Assembly (NCBI RefSeq): GCF_009363855.1
Contig: NZ_CP045423.1
Coordinates: 1,146,001-1,210,000, forward strand
Reading direction: 5' to 3'
DNA: 64,000 bases
Origin: Microvirga thermotolerans
GTDB taxonomy: Bacteria; Pseudomonadota; Alphaproteobacteria; Rhizobiales; Beijerinckiaceae
Program-made: the position numbers and the translations under genes
The notes under the pieces: model-generated
Databases searched by the model: none
Told to the model about the DNA's origin: nothing
Seen by the model: the letters and a program-made list of their open reading frames with translations, nothing else
In this document: in pieces, positions 36,086-45,542 of the stretch
How positions within the stretch are numbered: position 1 is the stretch's first letter
Layout of the letters: each line of letters begins with the position of its first letter

Positions 36086-37270
36086 TTACGATGCCTTCAA
36101 AGCCTGCGCTGCCATGGCATAGCCGCCCATGGCGCCGTCCACGAAGTGGATATGGTCGCTGCGGGTGATGGAAGGGACGAAGCACGTCATCAGCGCGGCC
36201 TCCTGCCGGTGCAGGCCGTAGCGGGCGATGCCGTCGCGGGCGGCGCTCGCGAGCGCCGCCTCCAGCCGGTCGGCGAGGGCGGAGGTGCAGTCGAGGGTCA
36301 TGCGCAGCCCGTCGTCGAACTTGCGGAAATCCGTGTTCTCCACGAGCTGGCGCCGGTAGCGGGCGGTGTCGAACCCTCCCGCCTTCAGGTTCAGGCGGAA
36401 GACCGCGAAGGCGACGAGCCGCTGCGCCGCCAGGGCGAGAGTCGTCGAAAGCCCGGGCCGCCGCCCGCCGAGGGCCTTCGCTTCCAGGCCGAAGCCGCCG
36501 AACGGGGAGGAAAGGGACGGGCCGCCCTCGGGAAGGGGCCGCTTCGCTTCGCCCCTGTCTTCCGCGACGGCGAGGATGCGGTCCACGAGGCCGGCGAAGG
36601 CGGCCGGATCCGCCCTCTCGCCCGGAACCACGATCAGGGACAGGATGACCCCGTGCTGGGCCGGGATCTGGTCGAACCGGCAGGACAGGCCCGTCAGGTC
36701 GGGATGGATGCCCTCCTCCGCCGGGGGCAGGGCGAAATCGCCCGCCTTCATCCGGCGCTCCGCATAGGCCATGCCGCCGCCGTCGAACATGGCGTAGGCC
36801 ACGTCCGGCGAGGCGGCGAAGCGGGCGACGCGTACGTCGTGCCCCGCCTCCCGCACCGCCGAGACCGGGGCCAGGGCGATCCGCAGCTCGAGGCCGAAGG
36901 CATCCCGCACCCAGGCGGACACGGCGGAGAGGGAGCCCTGGGCGAGGGCCCGCTTGTCGGGCGGCAGGGCGAAGCTCGCCCCGTCCCCGCCGAACACGAA
37001 GGGAAAATCCTCCCCGGGCATCGCGTTGGCGACGGCGGCGATCACGGCGGCGGCCGCCGTGTTCACCTCTTTGTAGCGCCCGTCCGCGATGGCGGCGGTG
37101 GACCGGACGATGTCGGCGAGGCCGAGCACCCAGTCCTCCGGCAGGGGCGTGTAGATGGACGGGTCGGTCAGCCGCGAGAACCGGTCGAAGACCGGCAGCC
37201 CGCCGTAGAAGCCGGAGGTTCCGGCGGGCCGGGGCCGCTGCGGGCCCTCCTGCAGGGGCTGCGTTCCCAT
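36086..37270 (-). CDS. DUF3095 family protein (cyclase-fold-like)
   Basis: A 394-residue cytoplasmic protein matching the DUF3095 pattern: FYGGLPVFDRFSRLTDPSIY at the N-terminus, LADIVRSTAAIADGRYKEVN, and FVFGGDGASFALPPD. The Asp-Ile-x-x-Ser-Thr and GGDG segments resemble the two metal-Asp sites of class III nucleotidyl cyclases and GGDEF enzymes, so it may belong to that fold. Whether it is active is unknown. ATG at 37270 has GGAGGAG upstream. Downstream of msrB by 27 bp on the same strand, likely one operon. Confidence 0.8.
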   Translation of the reverse strand: MGTQPLQEGPQRPRPAGTSGFYGGLPVFDRFSRLTDPSIYTPLPEDWVLGLADIVRSTAAIADGRYKEVNTAAAAVIAAVANAMPGEDFPFVFGGDGASFALPPDKRALAQGSLSAVSAWVRDAFGLELRIALAPVSAVREAGHDVRVARFAASPDVAYAMFDGGGMAYAERRMKAGDFALPPAEEGIHPDLTGLSCRFDQIPAQHGVILSLIVVPGERADPAAFAGLVDRILAVAEDRGEAKRPLPEGGPSLSSPFGGFGLEAKALGGRRPGLSTTLALAAQRLVAFAVFRLNLKAGGFDTARYRRQLVENTDFRKFDDGLRMTLDCTSALADRLEAALASAARDGIARYGLHRQEAALMTCFVPSITRSDHIHFVDGAMGGYAMAAQALKAS

Positions 37271-37297
37271 GGGCTCCTCCCGGGACGGAGCGGCCGG

Positions 37298-37804
37298 TCA
37301 GGGAAGGGGCCGTCCTTCCGGCGAGCCGCGGTCCAGGAGGTCGGGCAGGGGCTCGCCCTCGGCGACGAAGCGCATCGAGACCGAGTTCATGCAGTAGCGC
37401 TCCCCGGTGGGCGGCGGTCCGTCGTTGAAGACGTGGCCGAGATGGCCGTCGCAGCGGGCGCAGCGGATCTCGGTGCGGATCATGCCGTGGCTGGTATCCC
37501 GCACGAAGGCGATGTGCGAGCGGTCGAGGGGGTCGAAGAAGCTCGGCCAGCCCGTGCCGGACTCGAACTTGGCGCCCGACTTGAAGAGGGGCAGGCCGCA
37601 CAGGCGGCAGCCATAGGTGCCCTTGGCCTTGGCGGAATTGAACACGCCGCAGAACGGGCGCTCGGTGCCGTGGTCGAGGATGACGTGGCGCTCCTCGTCG
37701 TTGAGGTCGGCGGCCAGACGCTCGAACTGCTCCCGGGTGGGAGGGGTGAGGTCGAAGCCCGCCTTGGAACGCCGCTCCGTTGCGGCAGGGGTCGGATGGT
37801 CCAT
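37298..37804 (-). CDS. msrB: Peptide-methionine (R)-S-oxide reductase MsrB
   Basis: A 168-residue repair enzyme that reduces methionine-R-sulfoxide in proteins. Two zinc-binding CxxC pairs (CRLC and CARC), the substrate region SGTGWPSFFDP, and the catalytic Cys in ERYCMNSVSMRF are all visible. No signal peptide, so it acts in the cytoplasm. Start: ATG at 37804, which gives the standard length. First gene with the DUF3095 gene in the presumed operon. Confidence 0.96.
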   Translation of the reverse strand: MDHPTPAATERRSKAGFDLTPPTREQFERLAADLNDEERHVILDHGTERPFCGVFNSAKAKGTYGCRLCGLPLFKSGAKFESGTGWPSFFDPLDRSHIAFVRDTSHGMIRTEIRCARCDGHLGHVFNDGPPPTGERYCMNSVSMRFVAEGEPLPDLLDRGSPEGRPLP

Positions 37805-37987
37805 CGCGCGGTCCTTGCTCTGGTCGTTGAAGGCGCAACCCAATATGGGGCCTCCCGCCGGCAATAAGAAGCGCCCGCCGCCGCGGCCACGCTTTATTCT
37901 CGGCCCTCACGCTGCTAAAAGGCTCGGCATGTCCGTGCTCCTCCAAGTTTCAGGCGGGAATTTCGTCCGCGTTCCGCGAATTACCGG

Positions 37988-38018
37988 CCCGGCCTTCGCT
38001 TGAGTGCGAAGGTCCGGG
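37988..38018 (+). promoter_or_regulatory. Long hairpin in the ileS leader
   Basis: CCCGGCCTTCGC, loop TTGAGT, GCGAAGGTCCGGG: 12 paired bases with one bulged T. It lies 86-116 bp upstream of ileS. It could be a terminator for an upstream leader, an attenuator or a structured 5' UTR element; no T-run follows. Confidence 0.4.
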
Positions 38019-38104
38019 ATTGACGCCTTTCGCCCCGATACGACCCGATTTCGGATGCCCGATCGTCCCGCATGCCAGCGGACAGACAAAGACTTTCGAC
38101 CGCC

Positions 38105-41065
38105 ATGTCAGACAAGACCGCCGACAAGACCGACGCGCCCGCGCGCGACTATTCCGAGACCCTGTTTCTCCCGCAGACGGACTTTCCCATGCGGGCCGGT
38201 CTGCCGCAGCGCGAGCCGCAGATCCTCCAGCGCTGGAACGAGATCAGGCTCTACGAGCGCCTGCGCGAGGTCCAGAAGGGCCGCACCCGGTTCGTGCTCC
38301 ACGACGGCCCTCCCTATGCGAACGGCAACATCCATATCGGCCACGCCCTCAACAAGATCCTGAAGGATATCGTCGTCCGCTCCCAGGGCATGCTCGGCTT
38401 CGACTCCAACTACGTGCCCGGCTGGGACTGCCACGGCCTGCCCATCGAGTGGAAGATCGAGGAGGAGTACCGGGCCAAGGGCAAGAACAAGGACGAGGTG
38501 CCGATCGTCGAGTTCCGGCGCGAGTGCCGCGCCTTCGCGGAAAAGTGGATCGACGTGCAGCGCGAGGAGTTCAAGCGCCTCGGCGTGGAGGGCGACTGGG
38601 CCCATCCCTACCAGACCATGTCCTACGACGCGGAGGCGCAGATCGCCCGCGAGATCATGAAGTTCGCGGTCTCCGGCCAGCTCTACCGCGGCTCGAAGCC
38701 GGTCATGTGGTCCTCCGTGGAAAGGACCGCTCTCGCCGAGGCCGAGGTGGAGTATCACGAGAAGACCTCCACCACGATCTGGGTGAAGTTCCCCATCGTG
38801 CGCACCCTCGACGTCGATCTCGAAGGGGCCTCGGTGGTGATCTGGACCACGACGCCCTGGACCATCCCGGCCAACCGCGCCATCGCCTTCGGCTCCGAGA
38901 TCGCCTACGGCCTCTATCGGATCGCCGATGCGGCCGCCGACAACTGGGCGAAGGCGGGAGACCGGCTCATCGTGGCGGACAAGCTCGCCGCCGACGTCTT
39001 TGCCGCCGCGCGCGTGACCGCCTACGAGCGGGTGAAGGACGTGCTGCCGGTGATGATCGATCGCTGCGCCCACCCCTTCCGCGGCCTTCCCGGCGCGAAC
39101 GGCTACTGGGACTTCGACGTGCCCATGCTGCCGGCCGACTACGTCACCGACGACGCGGGCACCGGCTTCGTGCACACGGCGCCCGGCCACGGCGCGGACG
39201 ACTACAACACCTACGTGAAGCACAAGGCCGTGTTCGAGGCCTGCGGCACCCGTGAGGTTCCCCACACGGTCGCTCCGGATTCCTCCTACTATCCGGACGT
39301 GCCGTTCTTCGCGGGCGAGCGGATCTACGACGACAAGGGCAAGGACGCGGGCGCCAACGAGGCGGTCATCCGCAAGCTCGTCGAGGTCGGGGCGCTGATC
39401 GCGCGCGGGCGGCTCAAGCACCAGTATCCCCATTCCTGGCGCTCGAAGGGGCCGCTCATCTTCCGCAACACGCCGCAATGGTTCATCGCCATGGACAAGC
39501 CCCTCGACGGCGAGGGCGACACCCTGCGCCAGCGCGCGCTCCATGCGATCAGGACCGTGGAATGGGTGCCGGAGGCGGGCGAGAACCGCATCACCGGCAT
39601 GATCGAGAACCGTCCCGACTGGGTGGTCTCGCGCCAGCGCGCCTGGGGCGTGCCGATCGCCGTCTTCGTGCGGAAGGGGACGAACGAGATCCTCAAGGAC
39701 GAGCGCGTGAACGCCGCCATCGCGGAGGCCTTCGAGAAGGAAGGCGCCGACGCCTGGTACAAGGACGACGGCGCCCGCTTCCTGAAGGCGGGCGGCTACG
39801 ACATCGCCGATTACGAGAAGGTCGACGACATTCTCGACGTATGGTTCGATTCCGGCTCCACCCACGCCTTTGCCCTGGAAAAGCGCGAGGACCTGAAGGT
39901 GCGCCGCAAGGTCGACGGCGGGCCCGACCAGGTCATGTACCTGGAAGGCTCCGACCAGCACCGCGGCTGGTTCCACTCCTCGCTCCTCGAAAGCTGCGGC
40001 ACCCGCGGCCGGGCGCCGTACGACATCGTGCTGACCCACGGCTTCGTCCTCGACGAGAAGGGGCAGAAGATGTCGAAGTCCCTCGGCAACGTGGTCGCGC
40101 CGCAGAAGGTCATCCAGGAATCGGGCGCCGACATCCTGCGCCTGTGGGTGGCGGCGTCGGACTATTCCGACGACCTGCGCATCGGCCCGGAGATCCTGAA
40201 GACCTTCGTGGAGACCTACCGCAAGCTGCGCAACACGATCCGCTGGATGCTGGGCTCGCTCGCCCATTTCCACGAGGCGGACAGGATCGAGCCGCGCACC
40301 ATGCCGGAGCTGGAGCGCTTCGTGCTGCATCGCCTCGCCGAGCTCGACGGCGAGATGCGCGAGGCCTACCGCGCCTTCGACTACAAGCGGGTGGTCGCCC
40401 TGCTCAACTCCTTCATGACCACGGACCTGTCGGCCTTCTACTTCGACATCCGCAAGGACGCGCTCTACTGCGATCCCCTGTCGAGCCACGTGCGCAAGAG
40501 CGCGCTGACGGTGATCGACCAGACCTTCCGCGCCGTCGCGACCTGGATCGCGCCGATCCTCGCCTTCACCGCGGAGGAGGCATGGCTCGCCCGCTATCCG
40601 CAGGCGGAGTCGGTGCATCTGGAGACCTTCCCCGCCATCCCGTCCGAATGGCGGGACGAGGCGCTCGCCGAGCGCTGGGCCAAGATCCGCCGGGTGCGCC
40701 GCGTCATCACCGGCGCGCTCGAGGTGGAGCGGGCGCAGAAGCGCATCGGCGCGAGCCTGGAGGCGGCGCCCACGGTGTTCATCGCGGACGCGGCCCTCTA
40801 CGAGGCCGTGCAGGGACTCGACCTGGCGGAGATCGCCATCACCTCCGGCATCCGCGTGGAGCGGGGCGAAGGCCCGGCGGAGGCCTTCCGGCTCGACGAG
40901 GTGAAGGGCGTGGCGGTGGTTCCCGCCCTGGCGTCGGGCCGCAAGTGCGCCCGCTCGTGGAAGGTCTCGCCCGAGGTCGGCAGCGACCCGGACTACCCTG
41001 ACGTCACCCCCCGCGACGCCGCGGCCCTGCGGGAGTGGGACGCCCTGAGGACGGCGGCGGAATGA
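38105..41065 (+). CDS. ileS: Isoleucyl-tRNA synthetase
   Basis: A 986-residue class I synthetase that charges tRNA-Ile. Class I signature HIGH is in [20 protein letters not shown], and KMSKS in [14 protein letters not shown]. The connective-peptide editing region is present ([20 protein letters not shown]). C-terminal anticodon-binding helices follow ([20 protein letters not shown]). No C-terminal zinc ribbon of the E. coli form is obvious, though a single Cys remains ([10 protein letters not shown]). Start: ATG at 38105; the open frame reaches 38072 but the ribosome spacing is poor. The stop overlaps lspA (ATGA), so the two genes are coupled. Confidence 0.97.
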   Translation: MSDKTADKTDAPARDYSETLFLPQTDFPMRAGLPQREPQILQRWNEIRLYERLREVQKGRTRFVLHDGPPYANGNIHIGHALNKILKDIVVRSQGMLGFDSNYVPGWDCHGLPIEWKIEEEYRAKGKNKDEVPIVEFRRECRAFAEKWIDVQREEFKRLGVEGDWAHPYQTMSYDAEAQIAREIMKFAVSGQLYRGSKPVMWSSVERTALAEAEVEYHEKTSTTIWVKFPIVRTLDVDLEGASVVIWTTTPWTIPANRAIAFGSEIAYGLYRIADAAADNWAKAGDRLIVADKLAADVFAAARVTAYERVKDVLPVMIDRCAHPFRGLPGANGYWDFDVPMLPADYVTDDAGTGFVHTAPGHGADDYNTYVKHKAVFEACGTREVPHTVAPDSSYYPDVPFFAGERIYDDKGKDAGANEAVIRKLVEVGALIARGRLKHQYPHSWRSKGPLIFRNTPQWFIAMDKPLDGEGDTLRQRALHAIRTVEWVPEAGENRITGMIENRPDWVVSRQRAWGVPIAVFVRKGTNEILKDERVNAAIAEAFEKEGADAWYKDDGARFLKAGGYDIADYEKVDDILDVWFDSGSTHAFALEKREDLKVRRKVDGGPDQVMYLEGSDQHRGWFHSSLLESCGTRGRAPYDIVLTHGFVLDEKGQKMSKSLGNVVAPQKVIQESGADILRLWVAASDYSDDLRIGPEILKTFVETYRKLRNTIRWMLGSLAHFHEADRIEPRTMPELERFVLHRLAELDGEMREAYRAFDYKRVVALLNSFMTTDLSAFYFDIRKDALYCDPLSSHVRKSALTVIDQTFRAVATWIAPILAFTAEEAWLARYPQAESVHLETFPAIPSEWRDEALAERWAKIRRVRRVITGALEVERAQKRIGASLEAAPTVFIADAALYEAVQGLDLAEIAITSGIRVERGEGPAEAFRLDEVKGVAVVPALASGRKCARSWKVSPEVGSDPDYPDVTPRDAAALREWDALRTAAE

Positions 41066-41706
41066 GCGCGGGCGGCAGCGAACCGGACGCCCCGCTTCCC
41101 CCGTCCGGCGCGCCCGACGGGGACGCTCCGGCGCGCCCCGCTCCGGCTCGGCGGGCCCCGCCGCGGAACGGGAAGGGGACGCGCCCCGCCGGGGGCAGGG
41201 GAGCCCGGAAGGGCAAGGGTGCGCTCTCCCTCGCGGCCGGCCTCGGCTTCTCGCTGGCCCTTCTCACCCTGGTCCTCGACCAGGCGACGAAGCTCTACAC
41301 GCTCTTCGTCTACGAGCTTCCCATCCGCGAGCCGGTGGCCCTGAACCCCTTCGTCAACCTGATCGTGGTGTGGAACCGGGGCATTTCCTACGGTCTCTTC
41401 CAGCAGCATACGGAGCTCGGCCGCTGGATCCTCATCGCGGTGTCCGTCCTGGCCGCGGCCGGCCTCTCGGTCTGGATCCGGCGGACGACGGCCAAGCTCC
41501 TCGCGGCCTCCCTGGGCCTGATCGTCGGGGGCGCCGTGGGGAACGTGATCGACCGGCTCGCCTACGGGGCCGTGTTCGACTTCATCCAGCTGCGGATCGG
41601 AGACTGGTCCTGGTACGTGTTCAACGTGGCCGATGCGGCCATCGTTGCGGGGGTGGCCGGATTGCTCTATGACTCCTTCGTGCTGGAGAAGCGCCGCAAG
41701 GCGTGA
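41062..41706 (+). CDS. lspA: Lipoprotein signal peptidase LspA with extended N-terminus
   Basis: A 214-residue inner-membrane aspartyl protease that cleaves prolipoprotein signal peptides. The catalytic aspartates are in [16 protein letters not shown] and [11 protein letters not shown], and four membrane helices are clear. The first ~60 residues are a Pro/Gly/Arg/Ala-rich disordered region absent from typical LspA (~160-170 residues). The ATG at 41062 overlaps the ileS stop; no other ATG occurs before the first helix, so the extension seems real unless a GTG/TTG is used. Followed by a DUF3035-like gene. Confidence 0.93.
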   Translation: MSAGGSEPDAPLPPSGAPDGDAPARPAPARRAPPRNGKGTRPAGGRGARKGKGALSLAAGLGFSLALLTLVLDQATKLYTLFVYELPIREPVALNPFVNLIVVWNRGISYGLFQQHTELGRWILIAVSVLAAAGLSVWIRRTTAKLLAASLGLIVGGAVGNVIDRLAYGAVFDFIQLRIGDWSWYVFNVADAAIVAGVAGLLYDSFVLEKRRKA

Positions 41707-41798
41707 CCGGGCGCGCGAGAACGCCAGGCTGCCTTATGTTCGCCAGAAAGAACCATCAGGCGTTCCGGCAAGAATGGAACAACCAAGCGGTGGGTGCC

Positions 41799-42437
41799 AT
41801 GAAGGGATTGAAGGTCATCGGTTGCGCGGGTGCGCTTGCGCTCCTCGTCGCCGCCACGGGGGCGTCGGCGGAGGAGGGCGAGGCCGTCAAGAGCCTGCTG
41901 GGCAGCATCGGCATCATCCCGAAGGAAAAGCCCCCCATCCAGTACAACGAGCGCCCGCCGCTCGTGCTGCCGCCCAAGATGGAGCTGCGTCCCCCGGTCG
42001 CCGGCGGGGCCGAGGCGCGCAACGCCAACTGGCCCAAGGACCCGGACGTGGCCGCCGCCCGCAAGGCTGCCGCCGAGGCGCGCACGCCCTATACGAGCTC
42101 CGAGCTTTACAAGAACACCGAGGGCAGGCGCCTTTCCGTGGAGGAGATGCGCGCCGGCCGCGATCCGAACAACTACGTCTCGGGCGGCGCGCCCGCTCCG
42201 GTCGGCCGCCAGGCGGACAAGAGCGTCATGAGCCCGGACGAGCTGCGCGCCTTCAGCACCGACAAGGACAACGTCAAGCTGTCCGGCGGCGGGCTCGAGC
42301 GCCGCTATCTCAGCGACCCGCCGGGAGGGCTCCTCAAGGCGGCGGGCGGCGCTCCGCTCAAAGCCTCGGCGGATCCGGTCCCGGTGGGAGACCCCGACAG
42401 CCCCCTGGCCTTCATCCGCCAGCAGCAGCAGCGCTAG
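41799..42437 (+). CDS. DUF3035-like exported protein
   Basis: A 212-residue exported protein. Signal peptide MKGLKVIGCAGALALLVAAT, cleavage near GASA. The mature part has the Pro-rich motif ERPPLVLPPKMELRPP, matching the DUF3035 hallmark (PLVVPPxxxLRPP), then an Ala/Lys/Glu-rich helix and a Gly-rich tail. Start: ATG at 41799 with GGTGGG upstream; longer starts at 41703 (GTG) and 41736 exist but lie before the signal peptide. In alphaproteobacteria a DUF3035 gene commonly sits between lspA and the M16 protease pair, as here. Function unknown; an outer-membrane or periplasmic role is inferred from the exported sequence and neighbours. Confidence 0.82.
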   Translation: MKGLKVIGCAGALALLVAATGASAEEGEAVKSLLGSIGIIPKEKPPIQYNERPPLVLPPKMELRPPVAGGAEARNANWPKDPDVAAARKAAAEARTPYTSSELYKNTEGRRLSVEEMRAGRDPNNYVSGGAPAPVGRQADKSVMSPDELRAFSTDKDNVKLSGGGLERRYLSDPPGGLLKAAGGAPLKASADPVPVGDPDSPLAFIRQQQQR

Positions 42438-42460
42438 GGCGGCGCTCTTCCCGGCTTTCC

Positions 42461-42500
42461 CTTCAGGCGAACGGACCCCCGTTTCGCCTGAAGTCGTTTT
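42461..42500 (+). terminator. Intrinsic terminator after the DUF3035-like gene
   Basis: CTTCAGGCGAA / TTCGCCTGAAG, 11-bp perfect stem with an 11-base loop, then TCGTTTT. It separates the ileS-lspA-DUF3035 unit from the M16 pair. Confidence 0.8.
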
Positions 42501-42641
42501 AAGGGCAAGCGTGGCCGGCAATTCGGAGAAGCCTCTCCCCCGAAAGGTGTGCTGCTCCGCTTGCGTCGCCCTGCGATTGCATTATTCCCCTGAAAATCCG
42601 GCTCCTCGAGCCGCAGCGATGCCGACAAGATTGGAAATGTC

Positions 42642-43973
42642 ATGGACACATCCCTGAAGCCCCTGCCGCGCACCGGAACCCCTTCGGAAGGGCGGACCGA
42701 AGGCAGCGGGCCGGACGTTTCCTCCTTCACCCTCGACAACGGCCTCGACGTGGTGGTGATCCCCGACCGCCGGGTGCCGGTCGTCACCCACATGGTGTGG
42801 TACCGCAACGGCTCGGCCGACGACCCGCTCGGCCAGTCTGGTATCGCCCATTTCCTCGAGCACCTGATGTTCAAGGGCACGGAGAAGCATCCGGCGGGCG
42901 AGTTCTCGAAGGTGGTCTCCGGCCTCGGCGGCCAGGAGAACGCCTTCACCTCCTTCGACTACACCGCCTACTTCCAGCGCGTCGCCCGCGACCACCTCAA
43001 GACCATGATGGCCTTCGAGGCCGACCGCATGACCAACCTCCTCCTGGAGGAGAGCGTCATCGGGCCGGAGCGGGACGTGGTGCTGGAGGAGCGCCGCATG
43101 CGCGTCGAGACGGACCCCTCCGCCCAGCTCGCGGAGGCCATGGCCGCCGCCCTGTTCGTGCACCATCCCTACGGCATTCCGATCATCGGCTGGATGCACG
43201 AGATCGAGACGCTCAACCGTGACCATGCGCTCGACTATTACCGCCGCTTCTACACCCCGGAGAACGCCATCCTCGTGGTGGCGGGCGACGTGACCGCCGA
43301 CGAGGTGCGCCGCCTGAGCGAGGACACCTACGGACGCATCGCGCCGAGCGGGGCGCGCCCGGTGCGCTTCCGCCCCCGCGACCCGGAGCCGGTCGCCGCA
43401 CGCCACATCACGGTCGCGGACCCGAAGGTGGAGCAGCCCACTCTCCAGCGCCTCTACCTCGTTCCCTCCTGCCGCACGGCGAAAGACCGGGACTGCTATG
43501 CCCTGGAACTCCTCGCGGAGGTGATCGGCGGCGGACCGACTTCCTATCTCTACCGCCGGCTGGTCCTGGAGAAGGGCCTCGCGGTGAATGCGGGCGCCTG
43601 GTACATGTCATCCGCCATGGAGGACACCCGCTTCTGCGTCTATGCGGTTCCGGCCGAGGGCGTGTCGCTGCCCGACCTGGAGGAGGCGCTGGACGCCGCC
43701 CTGCGGGCCATCCCGGCGGAGGCGCTGGACTCGGATGCCATCGAGCGGGCCAAGACCCGCCTCGTGGCGGAGACCATCTATTCCACCGACAGCCAGTCCT
43801 CGCTTGCCCGCATCTACGGCTCGGCGCTCGCCATCGGCGAGACCCTGGAAGACGTGCGCCGCTGGCCGCTGGAGATCGAGGCCGTGCTGAAGGACGACCT
43901 CGCCTCGGCTGCCGAGCGCTACCTCGTCCCGCGCCGGTCGGTGACGGGGTACCTGCGCAAGCCTGCCTCCTGA
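42642..43973 (+). CDS. M16 family zinc metallopeptidase (catalytic subunit)
   Basis: A 443-residue pitrilysin-type protease. The inverted zinc motif HFLEHLMFKGT (HxxEH) with a distal Glu region (ERDVVLEERRMR) is intact; the domain starts YTLDNGLDVVVIPDRRVPVV-like at SSFTLDNGLDVVVIPDRRVP. No signal peptide is visible in the first residues (MDTSLKPLPRTG), so it is cytoplasmic or exported by another route. It is followed within 151 bp by a second M16 gene lacking the zinc motif, the usual heteromeric arrangement. ATG at 42642. Confidence 0.93.
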   Translation: MDTSLKPLPRTGTPSEGRTEGSGPDVSSFTLDNGLDVVVIPDRRVPVVTHMVWYRNGSADDPLGQSGIAHFLEHLMFKGTEKHPAGEFSKVVSGLGGQENAFTSFDYTAYFQRVARDHLKTMMAFEADRMTNLLLEESVIGPERDVVLEERRMRVETDPSAQLAEAMAAALFVHHPYGIPIIGWMHEIETLNRDHALDYYRRFYTPENAILVVAGDVTADEVRRLSEDTYGRIAPSGARPVRFRPRDPEPVAARHITVADPKVEQPTLQRLYLVPSCRTAKDRDCYALELLAEVIGGGPTSYLYRRLVLEKGLAVNAGAWYMSSAMEDTRFCVYAVPAEGVSLPDLEEALDAALRAIPAEALDSDAIERAKTRLVAETIYSTDSQSSLARIYGSALAIGETLEDVRRWPLEIEAVLKDDLASAAERYLVPRRSVTGYLRKPAS

Positions 43974-44004
43974 GGAGACACCGCCCGCGCCGCATCCGGG
44001 ACGG

Positions 44005-44109
44005 AGAGCATTTCCAGGGAACGTGGGAACCGGCTTTCCGTTCGAAGATGCGGCCCACAAAGGACTGAGGAGCGGCCTGCGATTCCATCGAGGCGCAAGC
44101 CGCTCGAGC
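44005..44109 (-). repeat. Dispersed repeat, inverted copy of 7791-7935
   Basis: Read on the minus strand it gives GCGGCTTGCGCCTCGATGG, AATCGCA and GCCGCATCTTCG, then AAAGCCGGTTCCCACGTTCC, matching the first part and end of 7791-7935. It fills most of the gap between the two M16 genes. Confidence 0.65.
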
Positions 44110-44124
44110 CACAACGAGACGATC

Positions 44125-45405
44125 ATGACCGCTTCCGCCGACATCCGCTCCGCCGCCTCGCCGACCACGGTGAAGACTCTCACGTCCCCCCGGGGCGTCG
44201 AGGCCTGGCACGTCGAATCCGACGTGGTGCCGCTGATCGCGGTCGCCTTCACCTTCGAGGGCGGCTCGGCCCAGGATCCCGAGGACAGGCCCGGAGTGGC
44301 CCAGATGCTGGCCCGCCTGCTCGACGAGGGCGCGGGCCCCTACAATTCCGACGCCTTCCAGGAGCGCCTCGCCGCGCGCGCCATCGAGCTTTCCTTCAAT
44401 GCCGGCAACGACGCCATCGGCGGTTCGCTCAAGACCCTGGTCAAGCATGCGGACGAGGCTTTCGAGCTCCTGCGCCTGGCGCTGCTCGAGCCGCGCTTCG
44501 ACCACGACGCCATCGAGCGCGTGCGCGCGCAGACCATCGCGGGGCTGCGCTACCAGCAGAACGATCCGGGCGTGATGGCGACGCGCCGCTTCTTCGAGGA
44601 GGCTTTCCCCGGCCATCCCTACGGCCGCCCGACCTCCGGCACCGTGGAGAGCGTCGCCGCGATCACGCGCGACGACCTCGCCGCCATGCACAGGGCGATC
44701 CTCGCGCGCGGCCGCGTGAAGATCGCCGTGGTCGGCGCCATCGATGCGGAGCGTCTCTCGGTCCTTCTCGACAAGGCGTTCGGCGACCTGCCGGAGGCCA
44801 GGCCCCTGAATCCCGTCGAGCCCGTCCCGCTGCAGAATCTCGGCGTGCGGCATGTGGTCGATCTCGACGTGCCGCAATCGGTGATCCGTTTCGGCACGCC
44901 GGGCATTCCGTGGCGCGACCCCGGCTTCATCCCGGCCTATGTGCTCAACCACGTCCTCGGCGGCGGCGCCTTCACGTCGCGCCTGTTCCAGGAGGTGCGC
45001 GAGAAGCGCGGGCTCGCCTACAGCGTCGGCACCTCCCTCGTGAGCTACCGCGCCGCGGCGATGACCTGGGGCTACACCGCCACCAAGAACGAGCGCGTCG
45101 CCGAGGCGCTGGACGTGATCTCGGGCGAGATGATGCGCCTGAAGGAGGAGGGCCCCTCGGAGCAGGAACTGCAGAAGGCGAAGGACTATCTGATCGGTTC
45201 CTATGCGCTGGGCTTCGATACCTCGACGAAGATCGCCCACACCCTCGTGCAGATCGCCTTCGAGGGCCTGGGCGTCGACTACATCGCCCGGCGTAACGAC
45301 CTCGTCGCCGCGGTGACGACCGCCGACATCGCCGGCGCGGCGGAGCGCATCTTCGGCGACGGCCGGATGCTCACCGTCATCGCCGGGCGCCCGACGGGTC
45401 TCTAG
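44125..45405 (+). CDS. M16 family peptidase-like protein (inactive partner)
   Basis: A 426-residue M16 paralogue. At the zinc-motif position it reads GVAQMLARLLDEGAG, without HxxEH, so it cannot be catalytic; the substrate-binding Arg/Tyr segment REKRGLAYSVGTSL is kept, as in known regulatory M16B subunits. Start: ATG at 44125 (MTASADIRSA); the frame extends to 44023 through a dispersed repeat and is not used. It probably forms a dimer with the upstream active subunit. No signal peptide is seen at the N-terminus. Confidence 0.92.
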   Translation: MTASADIRSAASPTTVKTLTSPRGVEAWHVESDVVPLIAVAFTFEGGSAQDPEDRPGVAQMLARLLDEGAGPYNSDAFQERLAARAIELSFNAGNDAIGGSLKTLVKHADEAFELLRLALLEPRFDHDAIERVRAQTIAGLRYQQNDPGVMATRRFFEEAFPGHPYGRPTSGTVESVAAITRDDLAAMHRAILARGRVKIAVVGAIDAERLSVLLDKAFGDLPEARPLNPVEPVPLQNLGVRHVVDLDVPQSVIRFGTPGIPWRDPGFIPAYVLNHVLGGGAFTSRLFQEVREKRGLAYSVGTSLVSYRAAAMTWGYTATKNERVAEALDVISGEMMRLKEEGPSEQELQKAKDYLIGSYALGFDTSTKIAHTLVQIAFEGLGVDYIARRNDLVAAVTTADIAGAAERIFGDGRMLTVIAGRPTGL

Positions 45406-45542
45406 AAGACGCGCGGCCGCTTCGCACCGTTTCCCCTGCCGTTCGGGGGACGCACCTGAAGGTGCGCCCTCCGACCCTAGCCGCCGCCGCCTCTCTGCCC
45501 TAGTGTTTCGCTCCCCCCTGTGTGACGAGTCGGAGCATCCGG

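Noticed and set aside
35114-37867. 917-residue plus-strand ORF over the same region
   Set aside because: Crosses ribF and is antisense to DUF3095 and msrB, with no domain-like segment.
34917-37946. 1009-residue minus-strand ORF over ribF, DUF3095 and msrB
   Set aside because: Out of frame with three recognised proteins; Arg/Pro/Gly low-complexity typical of high-GC antisense frames.
38108-40618. 836-residue minus-strand ORF opposite ileS
   Set aside because: Mirror-image composition; ileS carries full class I synthetase motifs.
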